Shown here piece by piece: positions 1 through 8,187 of a stretch of DNA of 36,848 nt. Position 1 is the first letter of the stretch, and each line of letters starts with the position of its first letter. Under the pieces are notes generated by a model. The model was not told the DNA's origin. It saw only the letters and a program-made list of their open reading frames with translations, and did not search any database. Made by a program: the position numbers and the translations under genes. Origin of the DNA: Mycobacterium sp. AT1 (GTDB lineage Bacteria; Actinomycetota; Actinomycetes; Mycobacteriales; Mycobacteriaceae); assembly GCF_002043095.1 (NCBI RefSeq), contig NZ_MVOC01000070.1, positions 1-36,848 of the forward strand, written 5' to 3'.

Positions 1-1
1 C

Positions 2-211
2 ATGACGCACATGTGCGTCAACTCGACCGCCCGCGGCGCATTCAACGCCGGCTACGCACCCACGGTGGTAGCCGCCGCGACCGCCACGCGATCACTGCCT
101 GGAGTCGGCGGCGAACCGGTGACGGCGTCCACGCTGCAGTCGGCCAGCCTGGCCGCGCTCTCCGATCTGTTCGCCGTGGTGGTCCGCGACGGCGCGGACA
201 TTCCCGACTGA
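2..211 (+). CDS. Isochorismatase-family cysteine hydrolase, C-terminal fragment
   Basis: This is the last 69 residues of a protein whose start lies left of the window. The segment THMCVNSTARGAF matches the end of the isochorismatase fold (usual form T-x-x-C-V-x-x-T-A-R-D-A), with the catalytic cysteine at the fifth visible residue. It is followed by the typical VVAAATATR strand and a C-terminal LAALSDLFAVVV helix and strand. The family hydrolyses isochorismate, nicotinamide, N-carbamoyl amides and similar substrates. The fragment cannot tell which, because the Asp and Lys of the triad are off the edge. The apparent ATG at position 2 is an internal methionine. Family fairly sure, substrate unknown. 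Confidence 0.75.
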   Translation: MTHMCVNSTARGAFNAGYAPTVVAAATATRSLPGVGGEPVTASTLQSASLAALSDLFAVVVRDGADIPD

Positions 212-269
212 ACACTGCACGTCGTGGGCAGGGGCTTCGCCACCCTTCGCTGAACGAATGCCGTCAGGC

Positions 270-328
270 GCAGCAAATCTTCTGGTACCTTGCGAGCTGT
301 CGTAAATGACGGTCGCGAAATTTGCTGC
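270..328. repeat. Inverted repeat upstream of the glycoside hydrolase gene
   Basis: GCAGCAAAT at 270-278 and its exact complement ATTTGCTGC at 320-328 are separated by 41 bases. They lie 43-101 bases before the ATG at 371. The arms could be a pair of operator half-sites or a long stem. No regulator can be assigned. Confidence 0.4.
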
Positions 329-370
329 AATTGGGCCGTGCGGCATCGCACCGCAACAGCTGGGGGTCCA

Positions 371-2296
371 ATGAGCAATCGCCACGGCACCGTGCTTCGA
401 ACGATGGCAACGAAGACCGTCGTCGCGGTCCTGCCGGTTGCGCTGACGTGCGCATACGTCAGCAATCTGTTCGTGCCCCAGTCGCCACGCCTGGCCGCCT
501 ACGACTACCAGCCCGTCGCCGAGATCACGGTGTCCGGCTCGACCGTCGGCCTAGCTGATTCGAACCTGTTCTTCTTGAGGGACGAGACCGACACGATCGA
601 CCCCGTTCGAGTCGCGCAGCATCTGGACCAGATGCAGGCACTCGGCATCGACAACATCCGCGTGTACGTGCCGTGGCGGTTCGTGGAAAGGACCAAGGGC
701 GAGTACGACTGGAAGGCGATGGACGTCATCATGTCCCTCGCCGCGGAGCGGGACATGGGCGTCTTGGCCGAGATGAACACCACCCCCGACTGGGTGGACC
801 CCGCCGGCCAGTACGAGCCAGGGACGGCTCATCCAGACCCCGAGGACTTCAAGAACTTCGTGTCGGCCGTCGCAACCAGATACGGCTCCACGGTGTCGGC
901 CTACGAAATCTGGAACGAGCCCAACTACGTCGGCTTCTACGATCCGATCGATCCGGCCGCGTATGCGGAACTCCTCAAGGCGGTCTACCCCGCACTGAAG
1001 GACATCGACCCCACGGCAACGGTCGTCGCAGCGGGACTCGGCCACACTCCGACGTACGACGATGGCAGTGCGCTGAGTCCAGTCGAGTTTCTAGACGGCA
1101 TGTACGACGCCGGAGCGAAGGGCTACTTCGACGCGCTGGCCTACCACCCGTACCAGGAGAGCACTCCCTTCTCTCAGTCAACCCAGGACGGTTATGCGCT
1201 CGACCAAGCGCTGGCAATGGTTGCGCTGATGGCCAGCAACGGTGACTACGTCACCGGACCTGGCGGGCAGCCGTTGTTGGACGCCAACGGAGCTCCCATC
1301 ACCAAGAGGATCTGGGCTACCGAATACGGTCTGGCGACGTCGAGAGTCTCCTACGAGCACCAAGCGGCGTACATCCAGGACTTCCTCGCGACGTGGAGCA
1401 TGCAGTCGTGGGCGGGGCCGGCATACGTCTACACGACAGTCGACTCCAATCCGGGTAGTGACGATCCGGAGGAGAACTACGGCGTCTACACGCTCGACAC
1501 CAACGGCAACTGGGTGCGAAAGCCGGCGGCCGATGTGCTGGCTGAGTGGATTCTGGCCCACCCAAATCAAACGTTCGACCCGGTGGGCCCGACGAAGCCC
1601 GCCAACCCGCTGACGGCCTTCGTGGTGTTCGTGCAGAAGTTGGTTCAGCAGTTCAGCCAGTCGACGCGCTTGTTCGTCGATGCCGTCGTCACGGCCATCA
1701 CGAAGTTCCTCGGGTCGTTCACCCGCCCGGCAGTCGCCAACGCGGCGCCGTCGACGCAGCGGGTGGCGCTCGGTACGAGCCCTGACGATCAGCCGACGGT
1801 GCAGGCCGGTGGGACCGCCAAGGGTGCCGCGAGGATTCAGCCCGACGCGACGGGTACGGCAGGAGCCGATGCGGCAGTTCGCACCGCCGTGATCACGGAA
1901 TCGGCGGCGACGAAGCCGACCGCTGACGCGAAGCCCAGTGCCGCCGAGCCGTCGTCGGTCGCCGAGTCCTTGATGACGGAACCGACCGTCTCAGAAGCCA
2001 TTTCGACCACCCCAGAAGTCCAGGTCCCGGCGGCAGGCGACCTCGGCGTTCCCGAATCAACCCCGGCGACGGAGAGCACCAAGGACTCGACGACGTCGAG
2101 CGCCTCGACCGACGACGAGACGGGAAGCCACGAGCGTCCAGAGCGAGCCGATCGCGACAAGGCGCCGTCTGCCGTCGCGTCCCCGGCTGCTCCCTCCCGG
2201 TCGACCACTGTCCAGTCCAACGCACGCGAAGACCGGAGCGCCGAGCGGGACAGCGCAGCGTCGGCAAGCCCCGCGAGCAGCGGTCCCGACGACTAG
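371..2296 (+). CDS. Secreted clan GH-A glycoside hydrolase with long low-complexity tail
   Basis: A 641-residue protein predicted to cleave glycosidic bonds outside the membrane. Residues about 14-35 are a hydrophobic signal peptide or anchor. A TIM-barrel domain follows to about residue 400. YEIWNEP (Glu183) fits the acid/base Glu after the fourth strand, and WATEYG (Glu318) fits the nucleophile of clan GH-A, families 5 and 39 being the closest in style. Residues from about 430 hold an amphipathic helix and then roughly 200 residues rich in Ala, Ser, Thr, Pro and Glu, a disordered tail seen on mycobacterial envelope proteins. The ATG at 371 has a GGGGG ribosome site close upstream, so I prefer it to the in-frame start at 290. 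Substrate not predictable. Confidence 0.75.
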   Translation: MSNRHGTVLRTMATKTVVAVLPVALTCAYVSNLFVPQSPRLAAYDYQPVAEITVSGSTVGLADSNLFFLRDETDTIDPVRVAQHLDQMQALGIDNIRVYVPWRFVERTKGEYDWKAMDVIMSLAAERDMGVLAEMNTTPDWVDPAGQYEPGTAHPDPEDFKNFVSAVATRYGSTVSAYEIWNEPNYVGFYDPIDPAAYAELLKAVYPALKDIDPTATVVAAGLGHTPTYDDGSALSPVEFLDGMYDAGAKGYFDALAYHPYQESTPFSQSTQDGYALDQALAMVALMASNGDYVTGPGGQPLLDANGAPITKRIWATEYGLATSRVSYEHQAAYIQDFLATWSMQSWAGPAYVYTTVDSNPGSDDPEENYGVYTLDTNGNWVRKPAADVLAEWILAHPNQTFDPVGPTKPANPLTAFVVFVQKLVQQFSQSTRLFVDAVVTAITKFLGSFTRPAVANAAPSTQRVALGTSPDDQPTVQAGGTAKGAARIQPDATGTAGADAAVRTAVITESAATKPTADAKPSAAEPSSVAESLMTEPTVSEAISTTPEVQVPAAGDLGVPESTPATESTKDSTTSSASTDDETGSHERPERADRDKAPSAVASPAAPSRSTTVQSNAREDRSAERDSAASASPASSGPDD

Positions 2297-2354
2297 CTGG
2301 CGCCGGTCGAGGGTTCATCCGTCATTTGGGGCAGTCGCAGTCGATGATGATCAC

Positions 2355-3008
2355 ATGACCCAGCCCTCGACCCGAGTCACTCGGCTCAGCGAATATCAGG
2401 ACGAGTCGCGCAGCGCGCTCGAAGCCCTCCTGGACAGCACGCCGCTGGCCACCGTCGCCTTGGTGCGCGACGACCACCCGGTGATCTTTCCGATCGGATA
2501 CGCCCGGGTCGGCACCGATCTGGTGATCCATGGTTCGACGGGGTCGCCGTGGCTGCGGGCGTTGTCGACGGGACTGCCCGCGGCGGTGTCGGTCACCATG
2601 TTGGACGGTGTCGTCGTGGCGCGCAGCGCATTCGAGTCGTCGTTCCGGTATCGCAGCGCCGCGCTGTTCGGCGCCTTCGAGCAGGTCTCCGGCGACGACA
2701 AGGCCAGCCTCCTGGAAACCCTTACCGACGGGTTCATTCCCGGTCGGGTCGCCGAGTTGCGGCCAAGCACCCGCAAGGAGATCGCCGCGACGCTGGTACT
2801 GAAAATGCCGATCGGCGAGGACAATTGGTCGTTGAAGGTCAGCGCCGGCTGGCCGGAGGACCCCGACGAGGACGTTGCGGGGGACGCCTGGGCCGGCGTC
2901 GTGCCGATGTCCGTGACCTACGGGGAGCCGTTGTCCGCTCCCGACCTCACCGAGGGCATCCCGGTGCCGGCGTCGGTCCTGGCGTTGGCCAAGCGCTCAG
3001 TCGAGTAG
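2355..3008 (+). CDS. Pyridoxamine 5'-phosphate oxidase-like flavin-binding protein
   Basis: A 217-residue protein that looks like the split-barrel FMN-binding family including PPOX-like and NimA-type proteins. The N-terminal part has the usual pattern: ALLDSTPLATVALVRDDHPVIFPIGYA, a strand pair, then VIHGSTGS, which often contacts the flavin phosphate. Members reduce or bind nitro-compounds, biliverdin or F420-linked substrates; no residue here fixes the substrate. It runs in tandem after the glycoside hydrolase (58-nt gap), and its stop overlaps the stop of the convergent nitrilase-like gene by 12 nt. The weak -10-like GATGAT ends 6 nt before the ATG, so the mRNA might be leaderless. Confidence 0.7.
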   Translation: MTQPSTRVTRLSEYQDESRSALEALLDSTPLATVALVRDDHPVIFPIGYARVGTDLVIHGSTGSPWLRALSTGLPAAVSVTMLDGVVVARSAFESSFRYRSAALFGAFEQVSGDDKASLLETLTDGFIPGRVAELRPSTRKEIAATLVLKMPIGEDNWSLKVSAGWPEDPDEDVAGDAWAGVVPMSVTYGEPLSAPDLTEGIPVPASVLALAKRSVE

Positions 3009-3824
3009 TCCCACGCGTCGGTAGAGGTCGGTGCGACGGTCGCCGTGGACGTCGTTGTTGTCGTTGAATTGCTTGAGCCGCGATTCGGCGAGGTCGACGT
3101 CGGCGCTGATCCGACCGGGTGTGCCGTAGTCGGCGATCGCCATCGGGTAGCCGTCCGCGTCGACGATCACGCTGCCACCGATCCAGTCCTGGCCGCGTTC
3201 GGTGCCCGCGCGGTCGCACACGGCGGTCGCCATCCTGTTCATCCCCGCGCCCGCGAGTGCGCGCACTTGCTCGGTGGGCCGCTCGCCGACGGGGCGGGGG
3301 AGCAGCGGCCAGTTCACCGGCGCGCACAGCAGATCGGCGCCCTGCAGGGCCACCGCGCGCACCCACTCGGGAAACTCGACGTCGTAGCAGACCATCACGC
3401 CGAGGCGGCCGTGGTCGGTGTCCAGCACCAGCGGCAGGTCGTCGGCGCGGTCGAACACCCGGTTCTCGGTGTCCCACAGGTGCGCCTTGCGGTAGACGCC
3501 GCGTAACCCGCTCGGGTCGACGACGGCCGCGCTGTTGTAGACCTCGTCGCCCGCGGCCTCCGGAAAGCCGGCGACGATGGTCAGGTCGAACGCCTCGGCG
3601 AGATTGGCCCATGCGGTGATCGTCGGCCCGTCGCGGGTCTCGGCGAGTGACTCGAGTTCGGCCCGGTCGGCGAACATGTACCCCGACGAGGCGAGTTCCG
3701 GCAGCACCACGATCTGCGCGCCGTCGCGGGCCGCCTCCTCGATCGCCGCCGTCGCGGTGGTCAGATTGCCGGTGGTGTCGCCGACGTGCAACGGGATCTG
3801 GCAGCAGGCGACGCGGGTAGTCAT
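2997..3824 (-). CDS. Carbon-nitrogen hydrolase (nitrilase superfamily)
   Basis: A 275-residue cytosolic amidohydrolase with the full Glu-Lys-Cys triad of the nitrilase superfamily: Glu43 in LPELASSGY, Lys113 in YRKAHLW and Cys146 in VMVCYDVEFPE. Length and motif spacing are normal. The branch looks like aliphatic amidases, omega-amidases or carbamoylases rather than true nitrilases, but the substrate is not readable. The start at 3824 is preferred: CACCAT lies exactly 6 nt before it, as in leaderless mycobacterial promoters. An in-frame ATG 18 nt upstream (3842) is possible. The gene is divergent from the Rrf2 regulator, with about 60 bp between starts, so the regulator may control it. Confidence 0.85.
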   Translation of the reverse strand: MTTRVACCQIPLHVGDTTGNLTTATAAIEEAARDGAQIVVLPELASSGYMFADRAELESLAETRDGPTITAWANLAEAFDLTIVAGFPEAAGDEVYNSAAVVDPSGLRGVYRKAHLWDTENRVFDRADDLPLVLDTDHGRLGVMVCYDVEFPEWVRAVALQGADLLCAPVNWPLLPRPVGERPTEQVRALAGAGMNRMATAVCDRAGTERGQDWIGGSVIVDADGYPMAIADYGTPGRISADVDLAESRLKQFNDNNDVHGDRRTDLYRRVGLLD

Positions 3825-3884
3825 GTGTCGATGGTGGCCCATCCTCACGCAAATCGCAGCCAGGTCGATGGCATGATTCGCTGC

Positions 3885-4355
3885 ATGCGGATGTCGGCCA
3901 AGGCGGAATACGCCGTCCGGGCGATGGTGCAGCTGGCCACGGTCGCCGACGGCGTCCTGGTCAAGACCGACGATCTGGCCAAGGCCCAGGGCATTCCGCC
4001 GCAGTTCCTCGTCGACATCCTGTCCGATCTGCGCACCGACCGGCTGGTCCGCAGCCACCGCGGCCGCGACGGTGGCTACGCGCTGGCCAAGCCGGCGGCC
4101 GAGATCAGCATCGCCGACGTGCTGCGCTGCATCGACGGCCCCCTGGCCAGCGTCCGCGACATCGGTCTTGGCGACCTGCCGTATTCGGGGCCGACCGTGG
4201 CACTGACCGACGTCTGGCGCGCGCTACGCGCCAGCATGCGGTCGGTGTTGGAGGAGACCAGCCTCGCCGACGTCGCGACGGGTGATCTGCCAGGGCACGT
4301 CGCGGCCCTCGCCGGCGAGTACATGGGCCAGGAAGAAGAACGCGGTCACGGCTAG
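3885..4355 (+). CDS. Rrf2-family transcriptional regulator without an iron-sulfur cysteine cluster
   Basis: A 156-residue DNA-binding protein of the Rrf2 family. The N-terminus MRMSAKAEYAVRAMVQLA, a winged helix with PPQFLVDILSDLRTDRLVRSHRGRDGGYALAKP, and the ISIADVLRCIDGPL helix are characteristic. IscR, NsrR and RsrR use three clustered cysteines after this helix. Here there is only one Cys, so no Fe-S cluster is expected and the signal must be something else. ATG 3885 gives the usual family N-terminus; ATG 3873 is an alternative. It is divergent from the nitrilase-like gene and 45 bp upstream of the nitronate monooxygenase, so either may be its target. Confidence 0.85.
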   Translation: MRMSAKAEYAVRAMVQLATVADGVLVKTDDLAKAQGIPPQFLVDILSDLRTDRLVRSHRGRDGGYALAKPAAEISIADVLRCIDGPLASVRDIGLGDLPYSGPTVALTDVWRALRASMRSVLEETSLADVATGDLPGHVAALAGEYMGQEEERGHG

Positions 4356-4400
4356 CGGGTGGCCTTGGGTCCACCGGGGCCGACGTTGCAGGATGTAGCC

Positions 4401-5414
4401 ATGAGTTTCGACGTCCGTTCCCTCGACAAGCCGGTCATCGTCGCTCCCATGGCGGGCGGGCCGACGACACCCGAGCTCGCCGCAGCGGGATCCAATGCCG
4501 GTGGGCTGGGGTTCCTGGCGGCCGGGTATCTCACCGCCGAGGTGCTTGCCGAGCGCATCGCCGCGGCGCGCCAGCTGACGACGGGGCCGCTGGGGGTGAA
4601 CCTGTTCGTCGTGCAGTCGAGCGCGGCCCGACCCACGGCGATTCAGGAGTACGCCAAGGCGTTGGGCGGCGAGTCGAAGCGGTACGACGCCCGTCTCGGG
4701 GAGGCGCGGTTCGACGACGACCACTGGTCGGCGAAGCTCGACGTCGTGACGGACCTCAAGCCGGAGGTGGTGTCGTTCACCTTCGGGCTGCCGTCAGCGC
4801 AGGAATGTGCCCGCTTGCGCGATGCTGGCATCGCCACCGTCGCCACCGTCACCACCCTCGCGGAGGCCGAGCGTGCCGTCGCCTGCGGCGTCGACGCGGT
4901 GGCGGCTCAGGGTCCCGCGGCGGGCGGGCACCGCGGCACGCTCGATCCCGCGGCGTCCCCGGCGACTCAGCCGCTCGACCAGTTGGTGCGTTCGACGAGC
5001 ATCGCGCTCGACGTTCCCGTGATCGCGGCGGGAGGTCTGATGACGGCGGCCGACCTCGCCGACGTCTTCGTGTCGGGAGCCGTAGCGGCGCAACTGGGCA
5101 CCGCGTTCCTGCTGGCCGACGAATCGGGAAGCAGCCCAGTGCACCGCGCGGCTCTGCGTGACCCTCAGTTCACCGAAACGGTTGTCACCAGGTGCTTCTC
5201 GGGGCGGTACGCGCGTGGGCTTCGCAATCGGTTCGTCGACGAACACGACGCGCAGGCACCACTTGGCTACCCCGAGATTCATCACCTGACCAGCCCGGTG
5301 CGGGCGGCGTCGGTTCGCGCCGGTGATCCCCACGGCGCAAACATCTGGGCTGGCACCGGTTTTCAAAAGGCTGCCACCGGGTCGGTCGCCGACATCATGG
5401 CATCGCTGGTGTGA
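4401..5414 (+). CDS. Nitronate monooxygenase (2-nitropropane dioxygenase family)
   Basis: A 337-residue FMN-dependent TIM-barrel enzyme that oxidises alkyl nitronates to carbonyl compounds and nitrite. Visible family signatures are KPVIVAPMAGGPTTPELAAAGSNAGGLGFL at residues 8-37, VAAQGPAAGGHRG with the His thought to act as base, VPVIAAGGLMTAADLADVFVSGAVAAQLGTAFLL for the FMN-phosphate loop, and a C-terminal GTGFQKA. The start at 4401 is preferred over an in-frame ATG at 4359 because AGGATG sits 7-12 nt upstream. It is probably cotranscribed with the Rrf2 gene. The stop is followed 8 nt later by the palindrome of the first 38-bp element. Confidence 0.9.
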   Translation: MSFDVRSLDKPVIVAPMAGGPTTPELAAAGSNAGGLGFLAAGYLTAEVLAERIAAARQLTTGPLGVNLFVVQSSAARPTAIQEYAKALGGESKRYDARLGEARFDDDHWSAKLDVVTDLKPEVVSFTFGLPSAQECARLRDAGIATVATVTTLAEAERAVACGVDAVAAQGPAAGGHRGTLDPAASPATQPLDQLVRSTSIALDVPVIAAGGLMTAADLADVFVSGAVAAQLGTAFLLADESGSSPVHRAALRDPQFTETVVTRCFSGRYARGLRNRFVDEHDAQAPLGYPEIHHLTSPVRAASVRAGDPHGANIWAGTGFQKAATGSVADIMASLV

Positions 5415-5422
5415 CGATCCCG

Positions 5423-5460
5423 GGGGGTTAACCCCCGTCCAGGTCTCCGGAAAACGCCAT
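5423..5460 (+). promoter_or_regulatory. 38-bp conserved element, copy 1 (candidate NarL-type operator)
   Basis: The perfect 14-bp palindrome GGGGGTTAACCCCC (5423-5436) is followed by 12 variable bases and GGAAAACGCCAT (5449-5460). The reverse complement of 11039-11076 has the same layout and length with 33 of 38 bases identical. Here it precedes the -10-like TAGCGT (5483-5488) by 22 nt. Confidence 0.7.
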
Positions 5461-5482
5461 GGGCACGACGTCGTCGAGCTCA

Positions 5483-5488
5483 TAGCGT
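5483..5488 (+). promoter_or_regulatory. Candidate -10 for the small secreted protein gene
   Basis: TAGCGT fits the mycobacterial TANNNT -10 and would start RNA near 5495, giving a leader of about 42 nt. No -35 is visible; the upstream 38-bp element may replace it, as at activator-dependent promoters. Confidence 0.45.
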
Positions 5489-5536
5489 TATGGCATCAGG
5501 GAGCGTCGGGCTCCCGGTCAATGAGGGAGACATACC

Positions 5537-5836
5537 GTGAACACCCATCGCGCAACGATTTTCACAGCCACCGTCCTCGCCGCCGCGGCGCTGGCCTCCG
5601 CCGGAGTTGTCAGCGCCGCGCCCAGTGGACCGTCACGGGTCGAGGACACGGTGCGGACACTGGAAGCTGGCGGTTACCACGTCATCGTCAATCGTGTTGG
5701 TACCGGCCAGCTCTCGTCGTGCACCGTCGAATCGGTTCATCCCGGTCAGACGTACTCGACGATGGATTCGCGGGGCGGCTCGTCGCCCGCGCTGACCGTC
5801 ATCTCCAAGACGATGCACGTAAACCTGGTGTGTTGA
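5537..5836 (+). CDS. Small secreted mycobacterial protein of unknown function
   Basis: A 99-residue protein with a clear Sec signal peptide: MNTHRA, a hydrophobic stretch to about residue 27, and an Ala-x-Ala-like cleavage site near VVSAAP. The mature part is about 70 residues with two cysteines (in SSCTVES and the final residue), which could form a disulfide outside the cytoplasm. The pattern VEDTVRTLEAGGYHVIVNRVGTGQLSSCTV resembles short secreted proteins common in mycobacteria that have no assigned role. The GTG start is supported by GAGGGAGA 8 nt upstream. It converges with the sensor kinase gene, stops 7 nt apart. The 38-bp element upstream suggests control by the NarL-type system at 9070-11003. 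Confidence 0.75.
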   Translation: MNTHRATIFTATVLAAAALASAGVVSAAPSGPSRVEDTVRTLEAGGYHVIVNRVGTGQLSSCTVESVHPGQTYSTMDSRGGSSPALTVISKTMHVNLVC

Positions 5837-5843
5837 GCGCGGA

Positions 5844-7355
5844 TCAGCTGCTCAGCGCAAGCACGGATGCGCTTACCGGCAGTAGCATCTTGAACGCCGT
5901 CCGACCTTCGGAGGACTCGGCGACGATCGACCCCAGATGGGCCTCGACGATCGCCGACGTGATCGCGAGCCCGAGCCCGAACGAGTTGCCCGCCTGTCGC
6001 GATCGCGACTTGTCGGCGCGCACGAACCGCTCGAAGAGATGTGGCAGCATCGCCGCGTCGATTCCGGGTCCGTCGTCGGTGACGGTCAGTGTTGCCTGCG
6101 CAGAGGCGTCGACGGTTGCGAGCGCCGCGGTGACCGTGGTTCCGCCCGGCGTGTGGATTCGAGCGTTCGACAAGATGTTCGCCACGGCCTGATGCAATTT
6201 GGCGCGGTCGCCACGCACCCAGACCGGATGATCGGGGACGTCTACCACCCACTCGTGCGAGGGAGCGGAGACGGCTGCGTCGTTGACGGCGTTGACCAAG
6301 ATGTCAGCCAGGTCGACGTCGGTGGACTCCAAGTCCTGCCCCTCGTCGAGGCGAGCGAGCAGCAGCAGGTCCGAGACGAGCGAATTCATCCGCGCCGACT
6401 CCGACTCGATCCGCGCGAGCGAGTACTCCGTGGTCTCCGGGAGTACGGCACTGTCCTGACGGGTCAGTTCCGCGTACCCCTGGATCGCGGCCAACGGCGT
6501 CCGCAGTTCATGGCTGGCGTCTGTGATGAACTGCCGCATTCGGCGATCGGACGCCGCGACTTCCGTCAACGCCCGCTCGACGTGGTCGAGCAGCCGGTTG
6601 AGCGTGTCGCCGACCAGTCCCACCTCCGTCCTGGAATCCGTGTCGGACAGGGGGACTCGCGGAGAGATCGCGTATTGGTCGCGGTTCAGTGGCAACGCGG
6701 CCACCTCGGCGGCCGTGTTCGCAACCCGTCCCAGCGGGCGTAGGGCACCCCGGACTATCACGAGCGTGCTGAGTGCGGTGACCAGTAGCGCCAGCGCCGT
6801 CAGGCCGCCAACGATGACGGTCTCCCGACTCGTCGCCTCGCTCGCCGGTCGCAGCGAGGCGCCGGTGACGAGGAGCTCACCCGCGCCGCCGGGGCGGCCC
6901 ACCATCCGGTAGAGACCAAGCCCGGGTAGCCACGTCGTCTCCGATTCCTCGCCCGCCCAGGATTCGCGTGCGAGTTCAGCGATGGCGTCGGCTGGGACGG
7001 GTCCCGCGTCACCGTCGCCGAACAATGCCGAATCGACGACCTCGCCGTCGCGCACGAGTAGTACCACGTTGCCTGGTGCTTGTCCGACCACCTGACTCAG
7101 GGGCTTCATCGAACGCGGCGCCGGCAGTGCGCCGGTTGGCAGCGCGGTGGATCGATACTTCGTCACCGAATAGGTGAAACCGTCAGCGGCGGCGGCCAAT
7201 TGCGAGTCGATGATGCCCGTCACCGATGCTCGCAACGTCAGAACCGACATCGTCCCCACGGCGATCAGCACGGTTGTCACCACCGCAGAGACACCGACCA
7301 CGAGCTGCTTGCGCAACGACCACGTGCGCCAACTCAACGCCCGTGGCGCGCTCAC
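5844..7355 (-). CDS. Sensor histidine kinase (OmpR-type system)
   Basis: A 503-residue membrane kinase. Transmembrane helix 1 spans about 17-42, an extracytoplasmic sensor about 43-178, helix 2 about 180-203, then HAMP. The HisKA motif SHELRTP carries the phospho-acceptor His282. The ATPase domain shows the N box HQAVANILSNARIHTPGG, the G1 box VTDDGPGI, and LFERFVRADKSR with the G2 box GLGLAI. Domain order resembles mycobacterial TrcS/TcrY/PrrB-type kinases, but I do not assign an orthologue. The GTG start at 7355 overlaps the response regulator stop by 4 nt (GTGA), so the two are translated together. The inducing signal is unknown. Confidence 0.9.
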   Translation of the reverse strand: MSAPRALSWRTWSLRKQLVVGVSAVVTTVLIAVGTMSVLTLRASVTGIIDSQLAAAADGFTYSVTKYRSTALPTGALPAPRSMKPLSQVVGQAPGNVVLLVRDGEVVDSALFGDGDAGPVPADAIAELARESWAGEESETTWLPGLGLYRMVGRPGGAGELLVTGASLRPASEATSRETVIVGGLTALALLVTALSTLVIVRGALRPLGRVANTAAEVAALPLNRDQYAISPRVPLSDTDSRTEVGLVGDTLNRLLDHVERALTEVAASDRRMRQFITDASHELRTPLAAIQGYAELTRQDSAVLPETTEYSLARIESESARMNSLVSDLLLLARLDEGQDLESTDVDLADILVNAVNDAAVSAPSHEWVVDVPDHPVWVRGDRAKLHQAVANILSNARIHTPGGTTVTAALATVDASAQATLTVTDDGPGIDAAMLPHLFERFVRADKSRSRQAGNSFGLGLAITSAIVEAHLGSIVAESSEGRTAFKMLLPVSASVLALSS

Positions 7356-8119
7356 CCGTCGGCCCGCAGAACGTAGCCGACGCCACGGACGGTGTGGATC
7401 AACGGCGGATGCCCGGCGTCGACCTTCTTTCTCAGGTACGAGACGTAGAGGTCGACGATGCTCGACTTGCCGCCAAAGTCGTAGTTCCACACCCGGTCGA
7501 GGATCTCCTGCCTGCCGACTGCCCGGCGGGCATGCCGCATGAGGTAGCGCAGCAGCTCGAACTCCGTGGAGGACAACGAAATCGATCGTCCAGCCCGCGT
7601 CACGGAGTGGCCAGCGCTGTCGAGGAGCAGGTCGCCCACCTGGAGCGTTTCCTCGGCAGCCGGGGCCACTTGCGCCGACCTGCGAATCAGACCCCTCAGC
7701 CGTGCGACGAGTTCTTCGAGGTTGAAGGGCTTCGTCATGTAGTCGTCGCCACCCGCCGTCAGCCCCGTCACCCGGTCGTGCACCGAGTCGCGCGCAGTGA
7801 GGAACAGAATCGGGGTGTATCCCGGGTTGCCGCGGATCTCCTCGAGGACGGCGAAGCCGTCTCGGTCCGGCAGCATGATGTCGAGTACCACCACGTCGGG
7901 TGGGTCGGCGCGGAATTTCTCCATCGCCTCCGCGGCGTCGTGCGCAACGTCGACGTCCCAGCCCTCGAACCGCAGGGCCATCCGGATGAGGTTCGTCAGT
8001 GCGCGTTCGTCGTCGACGAGGAGGGTTCGGAGGTTCGAACCGTCGGCGCGGTGCATCCGTGGGAGTTTCCCGAGGATGGCGCGACGCGGCCCCGCGTGGT
8101 CTACCTCCGCTGACGTCAT
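7352..8119 (-). CDS. OmpR-family response regulator
   Basis: A 255-residue regulator partnered with the kinase that follows it. The receiver domain has LLVDDE, the phosphorylated Asp80 in VVVLDIMLPD, the Thr of LFLTARD and Lys of MTKPF. The C-terminal winged helix has LSSTEFELLRYLMRHARRAVGRQEIL and IVDLYVSYLRKKVD...IHTVRGVGYVLR, the normal OmpR/PhoB DNA-binding domain. The start at 8119 leaves about 27 residues before the receiver. ATG 8056 is a shorter option, but 8119 has CACAAT exactly 6 nt upstream, as expected for a leaderless transcript. It is 68 bp downstream of the DUF4097 gene, so it could also be read from the NarL-type operon. Confidence 0.9.
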   Translation of the reverse strand: MTSAEVDHAGPRRAILGKLPRMHRADGSNLRTLLVDDERALTNLIRMALRFEGWDVDVAHDAAEAMEKFRADPPDVVVLDIMLPDRDGFAVLEEIRGNPGYTPILFLTARDSVHDRVTGLTAGGDDYMTKPFNLEELVARLRGLIRRSAQVAPAAEETLQVGDLLLDSAGHSVTRAGRSISLSSTEFELLRYLMRHARRAVGRQEILDRVWNYDFGGKSSIVDLYVSYLRKKVDAGHPPLIHTVRGVGYVLRADG

Positions 8120-8125
8120 GAGGTC

Positions 8126-8131
8126 ATTGTG
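8126..8131 (-). promoter_or_regulatory. Candidate leaderless -10 for the OmpR-type regulator
   Basis: CACAAT on the minus strand ends 6 nt before the ATG at 8119. The same hexamer at the same spacing precedes the luciferase-like gene (11603-11608). A and T at positions 2 and 6 fit the mycobacterial -10. Confidence 0.45.
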
Positions 8132-8187
8132 CCCAGCCGTCCACCAACCTTCAGCGGATTCATAGCCAGTTCACATGAAGCCGGGCC

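Noticed and set aside
290..370. N-terminal extension of the glycoside hydrolase from 290
   Set aside because: The extra 27 residues would precede the signal peptide and have no ribosome site; ATG 371 has one.
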